Source: Ideonella sp.
GTDB taxonomy: Bacteria; Pseudomonadota; Gammaproteobacteria; Burkholderiales; Burkholderiaceae_C
Assembly (NCBI GenBank): GCA_016721465.1
Contig: JADKIA010000030.1
Span: forward strand, 506,142 to 570,141
DNA: 64,000 nucleotides
Reading direction: 5' to 3'
Every line of letters starts with the position of its first letter. The first letter of the stretch is position 1. A program made the translations under genes and the position numbers. Positions 54,928 to 63,880 of the stretch are shown piece after piece. The notes below the pieces were generated by a model. The model was not told the origin of the DNA. It made no database searches and was given only the letters and a program-made list of their open reading frames with translations.

Positions 54928-55479
54928 ATGTCTGCCAAGCTCGACTTCTCGAAACTCTCGCTGATGGACGCGCTGGATCTCGCCACCCTGATCGAGGTCG
55001 AGGCGTTCAAGCGCTATACGCAGTTTGCCGAACGGCTGGGCAGCAGCGCCGAGGGCGATGCGGCCTCGGTCTTCGAGTCCATGGCGGTCAACGAGAACAA
55101 GCATGGCGAACAGATCGCCGAGCGCCGCATCGCGCTCTTCGGCGACCAGCGCCCGAGGGTCAAGATCACCGACATCTTCGACGTGGAAGCGCCCGACTAC
55201 GGTGCGCCCACGAGCGGCATGTCGCCACTCAAGGCCTATTGGGTGGCCCTGTCGGCCGAGAAAAAGGCCTTTGCTTTCTACGACCAGGCCCGGCGCCACG
55301 TGAACCAGCCGGAGGTCAAGGCGCTCTTCGAGGAACTGCGGGACGAAGAGGCCGAGCACGTCCAGATGATCGAGGCCATCATCGCCAAGCTGCCGCCCGC
55401 GGCCCGGATCGACCTCGAGGACGAGGACAGCCATCCCAACTCCGACGTTCGCCGGCTGGCGAAGGACAGGTTCGAGTAG
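54928..55479 (+). CDS. Ferritin-like/rubrerythrin-type di-iron protein
   Basis: 183 residues, CCGGAGGCGCC before the ATG. Four-helix ferritin-like pattern with metal-binding motifs EVEAFKRYTQF, NENKHGEQIAE, EKKAFAFYDQA and EEAEHVQMIEAI; the rubredoxin-like cysteines of true rubrerythrin are absent. Such proteins store iron or reduce peroxide. It sits before the hydrogenase operon, which points to a role in oxygen protection, but this is inference. Confidence 0.85.
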   Translation: MSAKLDFSKLSLMDALDLATLIEVEAFKRYTQFAERLGSSAEGDAASVFESMAVNENKHGEQIAERRIALFGDQRPRVKITDIFDVEAPDYGAPTSGMSPLKAYWVALSAEKKAFAFYDQARRHVNQPEVKALFEELRDEEAEHVQMIEAIIAKLPPAARIDLEDEDSHPNSDVRRLAKDRFE

Positions 55480-55714
55480 CGTCTTGCCGCTGCACTTCGC
55501 GGCGCGGCCTGTCAGTCCGTGCTCAGCGGGCGGGATGCGCAGGTTCAGCGTTTCTCGCGGAGCGGGCTTGGGGTGGTGGCGACACGGTGGACGGTGCTGT
55601 GGCCGCGCTTGAGCGCTCGCGCCATTGCCGCGGTGCAATTGACCAAGGTCAGTCTCGGGTCGATCGGGCTCCGATAGCGTTGATGGGTCACTTCAGCGCC
55701 ACCAGACGACCGCC

Positions 55715-57523
55715 GTGCAACGCGCCACCTCACCGCCCGACACCACCGCAGCCATGGCTGCACTGCTGCAGCGTCATGGCCGCGATCCGCATCAGCTGGT
55801 GCAGATCCTGCGCGAATGGCAGGCCCAGGAAGGGTGGCTCTCGCGCGCCAGCCTGAGCCGCATCGCGGCGGCGCTGGGCCTGACGCTGGCCCATGTGGAG
55901 GGCGTTGCGGGTTTCTATCGCTTCTTCCACCTGCAGCCGGTCGGCGCCTACCGCATCCTGTTCAGCGACAACATCACCGACCGCATGCGCGGCAGCGAGG
56001 CCTTGATGGCCGATCTCTGTCGGCGTCTGGGCGTGGCGCCTGGCCGACTGGGCAGCGACGGCCTGGTGACGGTAGACCGCACCTCGTGCACCGGCCTGTG
56101 CGACCAGGGGCCCGCCCTGCTGGTCAACCACCACCAGGTGGTGACCCAGCTGGACGCTGCCCGGATTGCGCTGCTGGCCGACCTGGTCCGCCACCGCGTG
56201 CCGGTGGCGCAATGGCCGGCCTCGTGGTTCGAGGTGCAGGACAACATCCGCCGCGCCGATGTGCTGTTGGGCGAGGCCCTGCAGCCGGGTGCGGCCCTGG
56301 CGGCCGCGCTGGCACGCGGTGCGGACGCCATGCTGGCCGAGCTCAAGCGCTCCAACCTGCGTGGCCGCGGCGGAGCCGGCTTTGCCACGGCCTTCAAATG
56401 GGAACTGTGCCGCAAGGCCCCAGGTGACGAGCACGTGGTGGTCTGCAATGCCGACGAAGGCGAGCCGGGCACCTTCAAGGACCGCGTGCTGCTCAGTCGG
56501 TGTGCGGACGCTGTGTTCGAGGGCATGACCATCGCGGCGCAGGTCATCGGCGCGCGGCGCGGGCTGGTCTATCTGCGCGGCGAATACCGCTACCTGCTGG
56601 AGCCGCTGCAAGCGGTCTTGCAGCGACGGCGCGATGCAAGGCTGTTGGGCCATGCCATCCTTGGTCACGAGGACTTCGATTTCGACATCGGCATCCACGT
56701 TGGCGCGGGCGCCTATGTGTGCGGCGAGGAATCGTCGCTGATCGAATCGCTGGAAGGCCAGCGCGGCACGCCACGCATTCGCCCGCCCTTCCCGGCCGAG
56801 CACGGCTACCTGGGCCATCCGACCATCGTCAACAACGTCGAGACCTTCTGCGCGGCTGGCCGCGTCGCGTTGCACGGCGGGGCCTGGTGGGCGGGCATCG
56901 GCACGCCCAAGTCGGCCGGCACCAAGATCCATTCGGTGTCGGGCGACTGTGAGCGCCCGGGCCTGTACGAATACCCGTTCGGCACGCGCATCGGCCGCAT
57001 CCTCGAGGACTGCGGCGCACAGGATACGCAGGCCGTGCAGGTGGGCGGCCCGTCGGGCGTGTGCCTGTCGGCGTTCGAGTTTGGCCGGCGCATCGCCTTC
57101 GAGGACGTGCCCACCGCGGGCGCCTTCATGGTCTTCGACCGCAGCCGCGACATGTTCGAGGTGGCACGGGCCTTTGCGCACTTTTTCGCCCACGAGAGCT
57201 GTGGTTTCTGCACGCCTTGCCGCGTGGGCACGGCGCTGGTCGTCAAACGCATGGACAAGCTGGCCGAAGGTCGCGGCTCGCGCCACGACATCGACGTGCT
57301 TTTCGAACTCGACAAGCTGATGCACATGGCCACGCACTGCGGATTGGGCGCGACCGCGTGCAATCCGCTGCGCGACACCATCCTGAAGTTCCGCCCGGCT
57401 TACGAGAAGCACCTGAAGTCGCTGTACTTCGAGCCCGGCTTCGACCTCAACGCCGAACTCTCGATCGCCCGCCGCATGACCGGCCGCGACGACGCCGGCG
57501 CCTACCTGGAGGACCGCGCATGA
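55715..57523 (+). CDS. hoxF: NAD-reducing hydrogenase diaphorase subunit HoxF
   Basis: 602 residues; GTG at 55715 (ATG at 55754 is an alternative). N-terminal NuoE-like part, then NuoF-like part with FMN/NAD site RGRGGAGFATAFKWE near 219 and GAGAYVCGEESSL near 331, and [4Fe-4S] motif SCGFCTPCRVG near 494. In the NuoE-like part only the second cysteine pair (SCTGLC near 128) is visible; the first is replaced by polar residues. Oxidises or reduces NAD in the soluble bidirectional hydrogenase. Confidence 0.93.
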   Translation: MQRATSPPDTTAAMAALLQRHGRDPHQLVQILREWQAQEGWLSRASLSRIAAALGLTLAHVEGVAGFYRFFHLQPVGAYRILFSDNITDRMRGSEALMADLCRRLGVAPGRLGSDGLVTVDRTSCTGLCDQGPALLVNHHQVVTQLDAARIALLADLVRHRVPVAQWPASWFEVQDNIRRADVLLGEALQPGAALAAALARGADAMLAELKRSNLRGRGGAGFATAFKWELCRKAPGDEHVVVCNADEGEPGTFKDRVLLSRCADAVFEGMTIAAQVIGARRGLVYLRGEYRYLLEPLQAVLQRRRDARLLGHAILGHEDFDFDIGIHVGAGAYVCGEESSLIESLEGQRGTPRIRPPFPAEHGYLGHPTIVNNVETFCAAGRVALHGGAWWAGIGTPKSAGTKIHSVSGDCERPGLYEYPFGTRIGRILEDCGAQDTQAVQVGGPSGVCLSAFEFGRRIAFEDVPTAGAFMVFDRSRDMFEVARAFAHFFAHESCGFCTPCRVGTALVVKRMDKLAEGRGSRHDIDVLFELDKLMHMATHCGLGATACNPLRDTILKFRPAYEKHLKSLYFEPGFDLNAELSIARRMTGRDDAGAYLEDRA

Positions 57524-58242
57524 GATACGACGCCAGCGTCGGTTTGAGCTTCACGCTGGACGGCGAGGACCTGCCGTTCAACCCCGGTGACACCATCCTG
57601 CAGGCGGCCACGCGGGCCGACCGCTACATCCCGCACCTGTGCTGGCACCCCGATTTCGTCACGCAGGGCTCGTGCCGCCTGTGCACCGTCAAGATCAATG
57701 GCCGTACCGGCGCGGCCTGCACGGTGCAGGCCGCTGTCGGGCTGGATGTGGAAAGCAACACCGAAGAGCTGAACGGCCACCGCAAGACCCTGCTGCAGAT
57801 GCTGTTCGTCGAAGGCAACCACTTCTGCCCAAGCTGCGAAAAGAGCGGCCATTGCCTGCTGCAGGCCACCGCCTACGAGATGGGCATGGAAGGGCCCCAC
57901 TTCGAGGAGTTCTATCCCGATCGCCCGGTCGACGCCAGCCACCCCGATCTGCTGTTGGACTTCAACCGCTGCATCCTGTGCGGCTTGTGCGTGAGTGCCA
58001 GCCGCGACGTCGATGGCAAGAACGTCTTCTCGATCGGTGGCCACGGCATCGGCACCCACCTGCTGGTCAACAGCGAGAGCGGCCGCCTGGCCGACACCAG
58101 CATGGCGCTCACCGACCGCGCCGCCAGCGTCTGCCCGGTGGGCGTGATCCTGCCCAAGCGCGGCGGCTTCGTGGTGCCCATCGGCCAGCGGCGCTTCGAC
58201 CTCCACGCCGTGTCCGATCCTGCCGGCCACGAGACGCCATGA
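57520..58242 (+). CDS. hoxU: NAD-reducing hydrogenase diaphorase subunit HoxU
   Basis: 240 residues, ATGA overlap with hoxF. NuoG-like N-terminal region: [2Fe-2S] cysteines in HLCWHPDFVTQGSCRLC and AACTVQ, His-Cys3 cluster HFCPSCEKSGHC, and [4Fe-4S] cluster RCILCGLC. Wires electrons between HoxY and HoxF. Confidence 0.94.
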   Translation: MRYDASVGLSFTLDGEDLPFNPGDTILQAATRADRYIPHLCWHPDFVTQGSCRLCTVKINGRTGAACTVQAAVGLDVESNTEELNGHRKTLLQMLFVEGNHFCPSCEKSGHCLLQATAYEMGMEGPHFEEFYPDRPVDASHPDLLLDFNRCILCGLCVSASRDVDGKNVFSIGGHGIGTHLLVNSESGRLADTSMALTDRAASVCPVGVILPKRGGFVVPIGQRRFDLHAVSDPAGHETP

Positions 58243-58817
58243 CGCCGCCCGTTGCACCGCCGGTGCTGCCCCACGGCCCGCGCAAGTTGAAGGTGGCCAC
58301 GGTCTCGCTGGCCGGTTGTTTTGGTTGCCACATGTCCTTCCTCGACATCGACGAACGCCTGTTCGATCTGCTCGAACACATCGAGTTCGACCGCTCTCCA
58401 CTCACCGACATCAAGCAGATCGGAAACTGCGACATCGGCCTCATCGAAGGTGGCCTGTGCAACGCCGAAAACGTCATGGTGCTGCGCGAATTCCGCGCCC
58501 ACTGCAAGACGCTGGTGGCGGTGGGCGCCTGCGCGATCACCGGTGGCTTGCCGGCGCAACGCAATCACCTCGACCTGGGCACCATGCTCACCGAGGTTTA
58601 TCGCAGCCGGCCCGGCCTGAGCCCCGGCAGCGGTGTGCCGAACGACGCCGAGCTGCCGTTGCCCTTGAACAAGGTGCACCCCATCCACGAGGTGGTGCAC
58701 GTGGACTATTTCCTGCCCGGCTGCCCGCCCTCGGCCGACGCCTTCTGGGCCTTCCTCACCGACCTGATGGCCGGGCGCACGCCGCACCTCGGGCACGGGT
58801 TGATGCGCTACGACTGA
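58239..58817 (+). CDS. hoxY: NAD-reducing hydrogenase small subunit HoxY
   Basis: 192 residues, ATGA overlap with hoxU. Proximal [4Fe-4S] cysteines in AGCFGCHMSF, GACAITGG and PGCPPSAD. No Tat signal, so cytoplasmic. Confidence 0.94.
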   Translation: MTPPVAPPVLPHGPRKLKVATVSLAGCFGCHMSFLDIDERLFDLLEHIEFDRSPLTDIKQIGNCDIGLIEGGLCNAENVMVLREFRAHCKTLVAVGACAITGGLPAQRNHLDLGTMLTEVYRSRPGLSPGSGVPNDAELPLPLNKVHPIHEVVHVDYFLPGCPPSADAFWAFLTDLMAGRTPHLGHGLMRYD

Positions 58818-58825
58818 ACACGACC

Positions 58826-60337
58826 ATGTCCAAGCTCGAAACCGCCCCGCCCGGCCCCGGCTTGCGCCGGGTGGCCATCGATCCCGTCTCGCGTGTGGAG
58901 GGCCATGGCAAGGTGACCATCCTGCTCGACGAGCACAACCGCGTGCAGCAGGTGCGGCTGCACATCGTCGAGTTCCGCGGCTTCGAGAAGTTCATCGAAG
59001 GCCGGCCGTACTGGGAGGTGCCGGTGATGGTGCAGCGCCTGTGCGGCATCTGCCCCGTCTCGCACCACCTGGCCGCGTCCAAGGCCCTGGACCTGGTGGT
59101 CGGCGCCATGAACGTCACGCCCACGGCCGACAAGATTCGCCGCCTGATGCACCACGGGCAGGTGATGCAGTCGCATGCGCTGCACTTCTTCCATCTCTCG
59201 TCGCCCGACCTGCTGTTCGGCTTCGATTCCGACGTGGCTCGGCGCAACATCGTCGGTGTGGCCGAGGCCCACCCGGAGATCGCCCGCCAGGGGGTGCTGC
59301 TGCGCAAGTTCGGGCAGGAGGTCATCCGCGCCACCGCCGGCAAGCGCGTGCACGGCACCGGCTCGGTGCCGGGCGGCGTCAACCAGCATGTCAGCGCGGC
59401 CGACCGCGCCCTGCTGCAGGCCGATGTGGCCACCATGAAGGTCTGGGCCCAGGGCGCCGTCGCCATCGCCAAGCAATTGCACGCGCAGAACCCTGCGCTG
59501 TACCGTGGCTTCGGCAGCGTGCCCGCCAACATGCTCTCGTTGGTGCGCGCCGACGGCGCGCTGGACTTGTACGACGGCGTGATCCGCGCCCGCGACAGCC
59601 GCGGCAAGATCCTCTTCGACGGGGCCAACGACCAGGGCTACATCGATCTGATCGAGGAGGAAGTCAAGCCCTGGAGTTACATGAAGTTCCCGTTCCTCAA
59701 GAGCCTGGGGCGCGAGCGCGGCTGGTACCGGGTGGGGCCGCTGGCGCGGCTGCAGAACTGCGACTTCATCCCCAGCCCGCTGGCCGAGGCCGAGCGACGC
59801 GAGTTCATTGCCTGGGGCATGGGTGAGCCGATCCACGGCCCCCTGGCCTACCACTGGGCGCGCATGATCGAAGCCCTGCACTGCGTGGAAGTGATCGAGC
59901 AACTGCTCGACGACCCCGACATCCTGCACGGCGATCTCGCCACCAGCGGCATGCGCCGCCGCAGCGGCGTGGGCGTGATCGAGGCCCCGCGCGGCACCTT
60001 GATCCACCACTACGAGGTGGGTGACGACGATCTGGTGGCCATGTGCAACCTGATCGTCTCCACCACCCACAACAACCAGGCCATGAACGAGGCGGTGCGC
60101 TCGGTGGCGCATGAATACCTCGACGGCCAGACCCTGACCGAAGGCCTGCTCAACCACATCGAGGTGGCCATCCGCGCCTACGATCCGTGCCTGTCGTGCG
60201 CGACCCATGCACTGGGCAGCATGCCGCTGGACGTGGTGCTGCTGGGCGCTGATGGCGAGGCCATCGACCAAGTGCTGCGCTCGCACGACGGCACCTTCGA
60301 GCATCGCTCGCTGGCGGCGGCGCATCGGTTGACGTGA
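58826..60337 (+). CDS. hoxH: NAD-reducing hydrogenase large subunit HoxH
   Basis: 503 residues from the ATG at 58826. [NiFe] ligands Cys73 and Cys76 (RLCGICPVSHH) and Cys455 and Cys458 (DPCLSCATH). Cleavage after His461 would remove a C-terminal peptide of about 42 residues. Hydrogen activation site; matured by HoxW, whose GTG overlaps this stop. No hyp genes for Ni-Fe-CN-CO insertion are in the window. Confidence 0.95.
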   Translation: MSKLETAPPGPGLRRVAIDPVSRVEGHGKVTILLDEHNRVQQVRLHIVEFRGFEKFIEGRPYWEVPVMVQRLCGICPVSHHLAASKALDLVVGAMNVTPTADKIRRLMHHGQVMQSHALHFFHLSSPDLLFGFDSDVARRNIVGVAEAHPEIARQGVLLRKFGQEVIRATAGKRVHGTGSVPGGVNQHVSAADRALLQADVATMKVWAQGAVAIAKQLHAQNPALYRGFGSVPANMLSLVRADGALDLYDGVIRARDSRGKILFDGANDQGYIDLIEEEVKPWSYMKFPFLKSLGRERGWYRVGPLARLQNCDFIPSPLAEAERREFIAWGMGEPIHGPLAYHWARMIEALHCVEVIEQLLDDPDILHGDLATSGMRRRSGVGVIEAPRGTLIHHYEVGDDDLVAMCNLIVSTTHNNQAMNEAVRSVAHEYLDGQTLTEGLLNHIEVAIRAYDPCLSCATHALGSMPLDVVLLGADGEAIDQVLRSHDGTFEHRSLAAAHRLT

Positions 60338-60801
60338 CCCCCGTGCTGCTGGTGTTGGCCTGGGGCAATCCCAGCCGCGGCGACGACGCCTTGGGCCCGC
60401 TGTTCGCCGAGCGCCTGCAAGCTTCGCTGGGGCACCGCGAGGACGTGGAAATCCTGGTGGACCACCAGTTGCAGATCGAGCACGCGCTGGATCTGGTCGA
60501 CCGGCAGCGGGTGCTCTTCGTCGACGCCAGCCAGAGCGCGACGGGCCCGTTCGAGGTGACCGCACTCCAGGCACGACGCGACGACAGCTTCACCACGCAC
60601 GCGCTGTCGCCGCACGCCCTGCTGCAAGTCCATCGCCAGGTGCACCTGGGCGAGGCGCCCGACTGCACGCTGTTGGCCATTCGCGGCGAACGCTTCGAAC
60701 TCGGCGAGGCCCCGGGCGCCGCGGCGCTGGACCACCTGGAGGCGGCGCTCGACTGGGCGCAGGCGTGGCTCGGTGAGCCCGAACGGAAAGGGACGGCGTA
60801 G
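60334..60801 (+). CDS. hoxW: Hydrogenase maturation endopeptidase HoxW
   Basis: 155 residues, GTG start overlapping hoxH (GTGA). HycI-type protease with LAWGNPSRGDDALGP near the N-terminus and VDASQSATG near residue 65. Removes the C-terminal peptide of HoxH. Its stop is 33 bp from the stop of the convergent alkylsulfatase. Confidence 0.92.
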   Translation: MTPVLLVLAWGNPSRGDDALGPLFAERLQASLGHREDVEILVDHQLQIEHALDLVDRQRVLFVDASQSATGPFEVTALQARRDDSFTTHALSPHALLQVHRQVHLGEAPDCTLLAIRGERFELGEAPGAAALDHLEAALDWAQAWLGEPERKGTA

Positions 60802-60834
60802 GTCTGCCGTCTGCCACCCATCAAACGCTTCAAT

Positions 60835-62754
60835 TCAATCGGGCCACGGCGCCGCATCCACCACCGGGAAGTTGCCGCTGAAGCGGTCCAACAGGCCGAA
60901 CAGCACCCCCAGCAAGGGCGCCTGGCCTTGCAGCTGCAATCGGCCGTCCGCCAAGGCTTGCTCGGGCGCCAGGGTTTGCGACAGCACGGCGTCCAGCGTG
61001 GCGCGCGTGGTGCGCACCTGCAGATCGGCCGATGCGGGCTCGGCGCAGGGCAGGCTGCTCAAGGCGCCGTGCGACATCACGCTGCGCCAATGCTCGCCGC
61101 TGCAGCTGAAGTGCCAGGCGATCGAGAAGCCGTGCGCCTCGGCCTTGGGGCCATTCACCCGCACCGCCAGCGCGTCGAACAGCAACTCGTTGCTCAGCGC
61201 GCCAAGTATCGCGGTGCCCGTGATCTGGCCAGCCGCCTTGGGCGGCCCCTGCCGGTACTCGCGTGCGCCCAGCAGATAGGCATTGCGCCAGGTCGCTGAC
61301 TCGGCCTGATAGCCCATCTGCTCCAGGGCCTGCGCCGCCAGCTCGCGCGCGGCGGCGTGGTTGGGGTGGGCGTACACCGCGTGCTTCATCACCTCGGCCA
61401 CCCAGCGGAACTCGCCGCGATCGAAATCGGCCTGCGCCTTGACCATCAGCGCCTCGATGCCACCCATGTAGTCCACGTGCCGGTGCGCCGCTTCCACTGG
61501 CGGCAGCGCATGCAGGTTGGCGGGGTGGGCGTCGTACCAGCTGAGGTAGTGCTGGACGATCGCCTTGACGTTGTGCGACACCGTGCCGTAGTAGCCGCGC
61601 GTGTGCCAGCGCTGGGCCAGCGCTTCGGGCAATTGCAGGCGCTCGGCGATTTCGGCCGCCTTCAGGCCGTGGCTCATCAGGCGCACAGTCTGGTCGTGCA
61701 GCACCCGGTACAGGTCGCGCTGCTCGCCGATGAAGCGGCGCACGCGCTCGCCGCCCCAGGTGGGCCAATGGTGCTGCGCGAACACCACGTCGCATTGGTC
61801 GCCCCAGCGGTCCAGCGCTCGGTGCAGGTACTTGGCCCAGGCCAGCGAATCGCGCACCTTGGCGCCGCGCAGGGGGCACAGGTTGTGCAGGTTGTGGGTG
61901 GCGTTCTCGGCCAGGTTCAGCGCGCGTTCACCGGGAAAGAAAAAGTGCATCTCCGACGGCGCTTCGGTCTCGGGCGTGAGCTGGAAGTGAATCTCCACGC
62001 CATCGATGACATGGCATTCATGCTCGGCCTCGATGGTCCAGGTGGGCGCGATCAGGCCCGGTCGGCCCAGCGGCAGGTTCTTGCCCAGGCCCGAATCCAC
62101 CTGCCCGCGCGGCCCGACGGCCAAGGTCTGGCCAAACTGGAACTGCGAGCGCCGCGCCATGGCCGGCCCACCGATCAGGTTCTCCGCCACGGCGTGGTGC
62201 AGAAAGCCCGAGGGTGCGATGACCTGCACCCGCCCGGCTTTCACCTCCGCCTCGTTCACCAGGCCATGCACCCCACCGAAGTGATCGGCGTGGCCGTGGC
62301 TGTAGATGACGGTGTGCACCTCGCGCGGGCCCCGGTGCTGGCGATACAGCGCCAGCGCCGCGGCGGCCACCTCCGGGCAGGTGAGGGCGTCCAGCGCAAT
62401 CACGCCCTGCTCGCCCTCGATGAAGGTGATGTTGGCGATGTCGAAGCCCCGCACCTGGAAGATGCGCGGGCTCACCTGGAACAGGCCGTGCGTGCGGTTC
62501 AGCCGGGCCTGGCGCCACAGGCTGGGGTTGACCGTGTCGGCGGGCTGCTCGTCGTCCAGAAAGCCGTAGGCGGCCAGGCTCCACACAGCGCGGCCATCCG
62601 GGCGCAGCACGGCGGCGTCGGGCACGGTGCCGATGAAGCCGCGCTGGGCGTCGGCCTGGTCCTCGTGGTCTTCGGGTGCCAGTGCGCGTTGCAGCAGGCG
62701 ATGGAAGTCGATGGTGGCGGCGTGAGCGCAGCCGGGGGTGGAGGGTGGGGGCAT
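60835..62754 (-). CDS. sdsA: Alkyl sulfatase, SdsA/YjcS type metallo-beta-lactamase fold
   Basis: 639 residues from the ATG at 62754 (GGAG 9 bp upstream). Metallo-beta-lactamase domain with HGHADHFGG near residue 170, an alkyl-sulfatase dimerisation domain and a C-terminal SCP2-like domain (about 520-639). No clear signal peptide. Hydrolyses primary or secondary alkyl sulfates such as SDS. Confidence 0.92.
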   Translation of the reverse strand: MPPPSTPGCAHAATIDFHRLLQRALAPEDHEDQADAQRGFIGTVPDAAVLRPDGRAVWSLAAYGFLDDEQPADTVNPSLWRQARLNRTHGLFQVSPRIFQVRGFDIANITFIEGEQGVIALDALTCPEVAAAALALYRQHRGPREVHTVIYSHGHADHFGGVHGLVNEAEVKAGRVQVIAPSGFLHHAVAENLIGGPAMARRSQFQFGQTLAVGPRGQVDSGLGKNLPLGRPGLIAPTWTIEAEHECHVIDGVEIHFQLTPETEAPSEMHFFFPGERALNLAENATHNLHNLCPLRGAKVRDSLAWAKYLHRALDRWGDQCDVVFAQHHWPTWGGERVRRFIGEQRDLYRVLHDQTVRLMSHGLKAAEIAERLQLPEALAQRWHTRGYYGTVSHNVKAIVQHYLSWYDAHPANLHALPPVEAAHRHVDYMGGIEALMVKAQADFDRGEFRWVAEVMKHAVYAHPNHAAARELAAQALEQMGYQAESATWRNAYLLGAREYRQGPPKAAGQITGTAILGALSNELLFDALAVRVNGPKAEAHGFSIAWHFSCSGEHWRSVMSHGALSSLPCAEPASADLQVRTTRATLDAVLSQTLAPEQALADGRLQLQGQAPLLGVLFGLLDRFSGNFPVVDAAPWPD

Positions 62755-62858
62755 GGCAGCGGCTCCGGCAGGGGTCTGGTGGCGCGCTGATTCTGGCCCT
62801 GTTGCCAATGCACCAGCACAGAGATCTTGGTCTATCCCAGTGGACCACCTCAGTCGTG

Positions 62859-62886
62859 TTGACTCAATCGTCGCTATCCATACAAT
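62859..62886 (+). promoter_or_regulatory. Sigma-70 promoter of the BrnT/BrnA remnant
   Basis: TTGACT, 16-bp spacer, TACAAT: a near-consensus promoter, directly before the brnT-like frame. Confidence 0.6.
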
Positions 62887-63171
62887 GTATGCAGGCGGTT
62901 CGAGTGGGATCCCGTCAAAGCGGCTTCAAACGCCAAGAAGCACAAGGTCACGTTTGAGGCCGCCAAGCCAGTCTTCTACGACGATTTCGCGGTGCAGTTT
63001 TTCGACGAAGAGCACGACATCGACGAAGACCGCTTCCTCTTGCTGGGCATGAGTTCAGACGCCAGACTTTTGCTGGTGTGTCACTGCGAAAGGGATGACG
63101 GTGAGGTCATCCGCATCATTTCGGCGCGCAAGGCAACGCAGAGTGAAGCCCAGTACTACCGGGGTGAATGA
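62885..63171 (+). pseudogene. brnT: BrnT-like toxin, start lost by frameshift
   Basis: From 62899 the frame reads FEWDPVKAASNAKKHKVTFE, with FLLLGMSSDARLLLVCH and RIISARKATQSEAQYY, the BrnT ribonuclease-toxin family (RelE-like fold). In this frame there is no ATG, GTG or TTG after the preceding stop at 62860; the only near ATG (62885) is in another frame, so a 1-base change has probably destroyed the start. The end overlaps the spacing to brnA by one base (TGAC-ATG). Confidence 0.65.
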
Positions 63172-63172
63172 C

Positions 63173-63427
63173 ATGAAGGCTGAGTACGATCTGTCGAAGA
63201 TGAAGTCGCGCCGCAACCCTTACGCGTCAAAGCTGAAGAAGTCGGTGACCATGCGCTGGTCTTTGAGGCTAGCGTGGGTCCACCTGCAGGGCCGCTTTTC
63301 TTTCCGGCACCGTCTGGCCTCAATGTCGCCGTTGCCGACAAACCGGTTGGCTGTACTGCTGGTCTTGCATGCGATATGTATTTCATTTCGGATATCGACA
63401 TCACGGAGCTTGTGGTGTCGGGGATGA
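63173..63427 (+). pseudogene. brnA: BrnA-like antitoxin, truncated
   Basis: Starts MKAEYDLSKMKSRRNPYASK and matches BrnA up to TMRW at about residue 29. Beyond 63259 the sequence is unrelated and read out of context, so the ribbon-helix-helix DNA-binding part is missing. It lies 1 bp after the brnT stop, as in intact brnTA operons. Confidence 0.65.
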
Positions 63428-63763
63428 TTCAGACGGGCACCTTGCGTGTATATGCGGGTAACTCTCAAGAATCAAAGACGTTGGATAGCAACGGAGAGGC
63501 TGGCGGCGCATGTTCTAGCGCGGCCATTGCTGCGGGTTGGAGTTGTGACGTTAAGTACACCTTCGATCGAGTCTGCATCTTGGCGCATTTCGTTTGACCT
63601 CCCCAATGCAGGCGGGGCGATCGATTCTCTGCAGGTGACGACCGCCACCGATAACGATTCCGGAGCCGGCAAGTCTGGCATTGGTTGGCTTGGTTTGTTG
63701 GGCGCGACGGCCCGCCGCCGCCAACTGCGGATTTGCCGAGACCGTAGTGTTGTCCGGACTTAG
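63256..63763 (+). pseudogene. Frameshifted fragment of an unknown, perhaps exported, protein
   Basis: In frame 1 to 63597 there is a beta-rich stretch (CDMYFISDIDITELVVSGMI); from about 63575 the reading continues in frame 2 (ISFDLPNAGGAIDSLQ) and ends with GIGWLGLLGATARRRQ, a Gly/hydrophobic/Arg run like a C-terminal sorting tail. Joining the two needs a frameshift. I do not recognise the family. It begins where BrnA breaks off. Confidence 0.3.
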
Positions 63764-63880
63764 AATCCGCCCGCGTCAGCGCGATTCTGTTTAACGTTAG
63801 TGCCGGATATAGCACTCGCCCTTTGACTGTTGATTGCGAGCCGCTTGAGATTCGAACTGTGCGGTACGGCGTGCGGCGAC

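Noticed and set aside
55595..55615. Possible sigma-54 promoter (TGGC...GC) before hoxF
   Set aside because: GG and GC are 10 bp apart but the TTG of the -12 box is missing, so the match is too weak.
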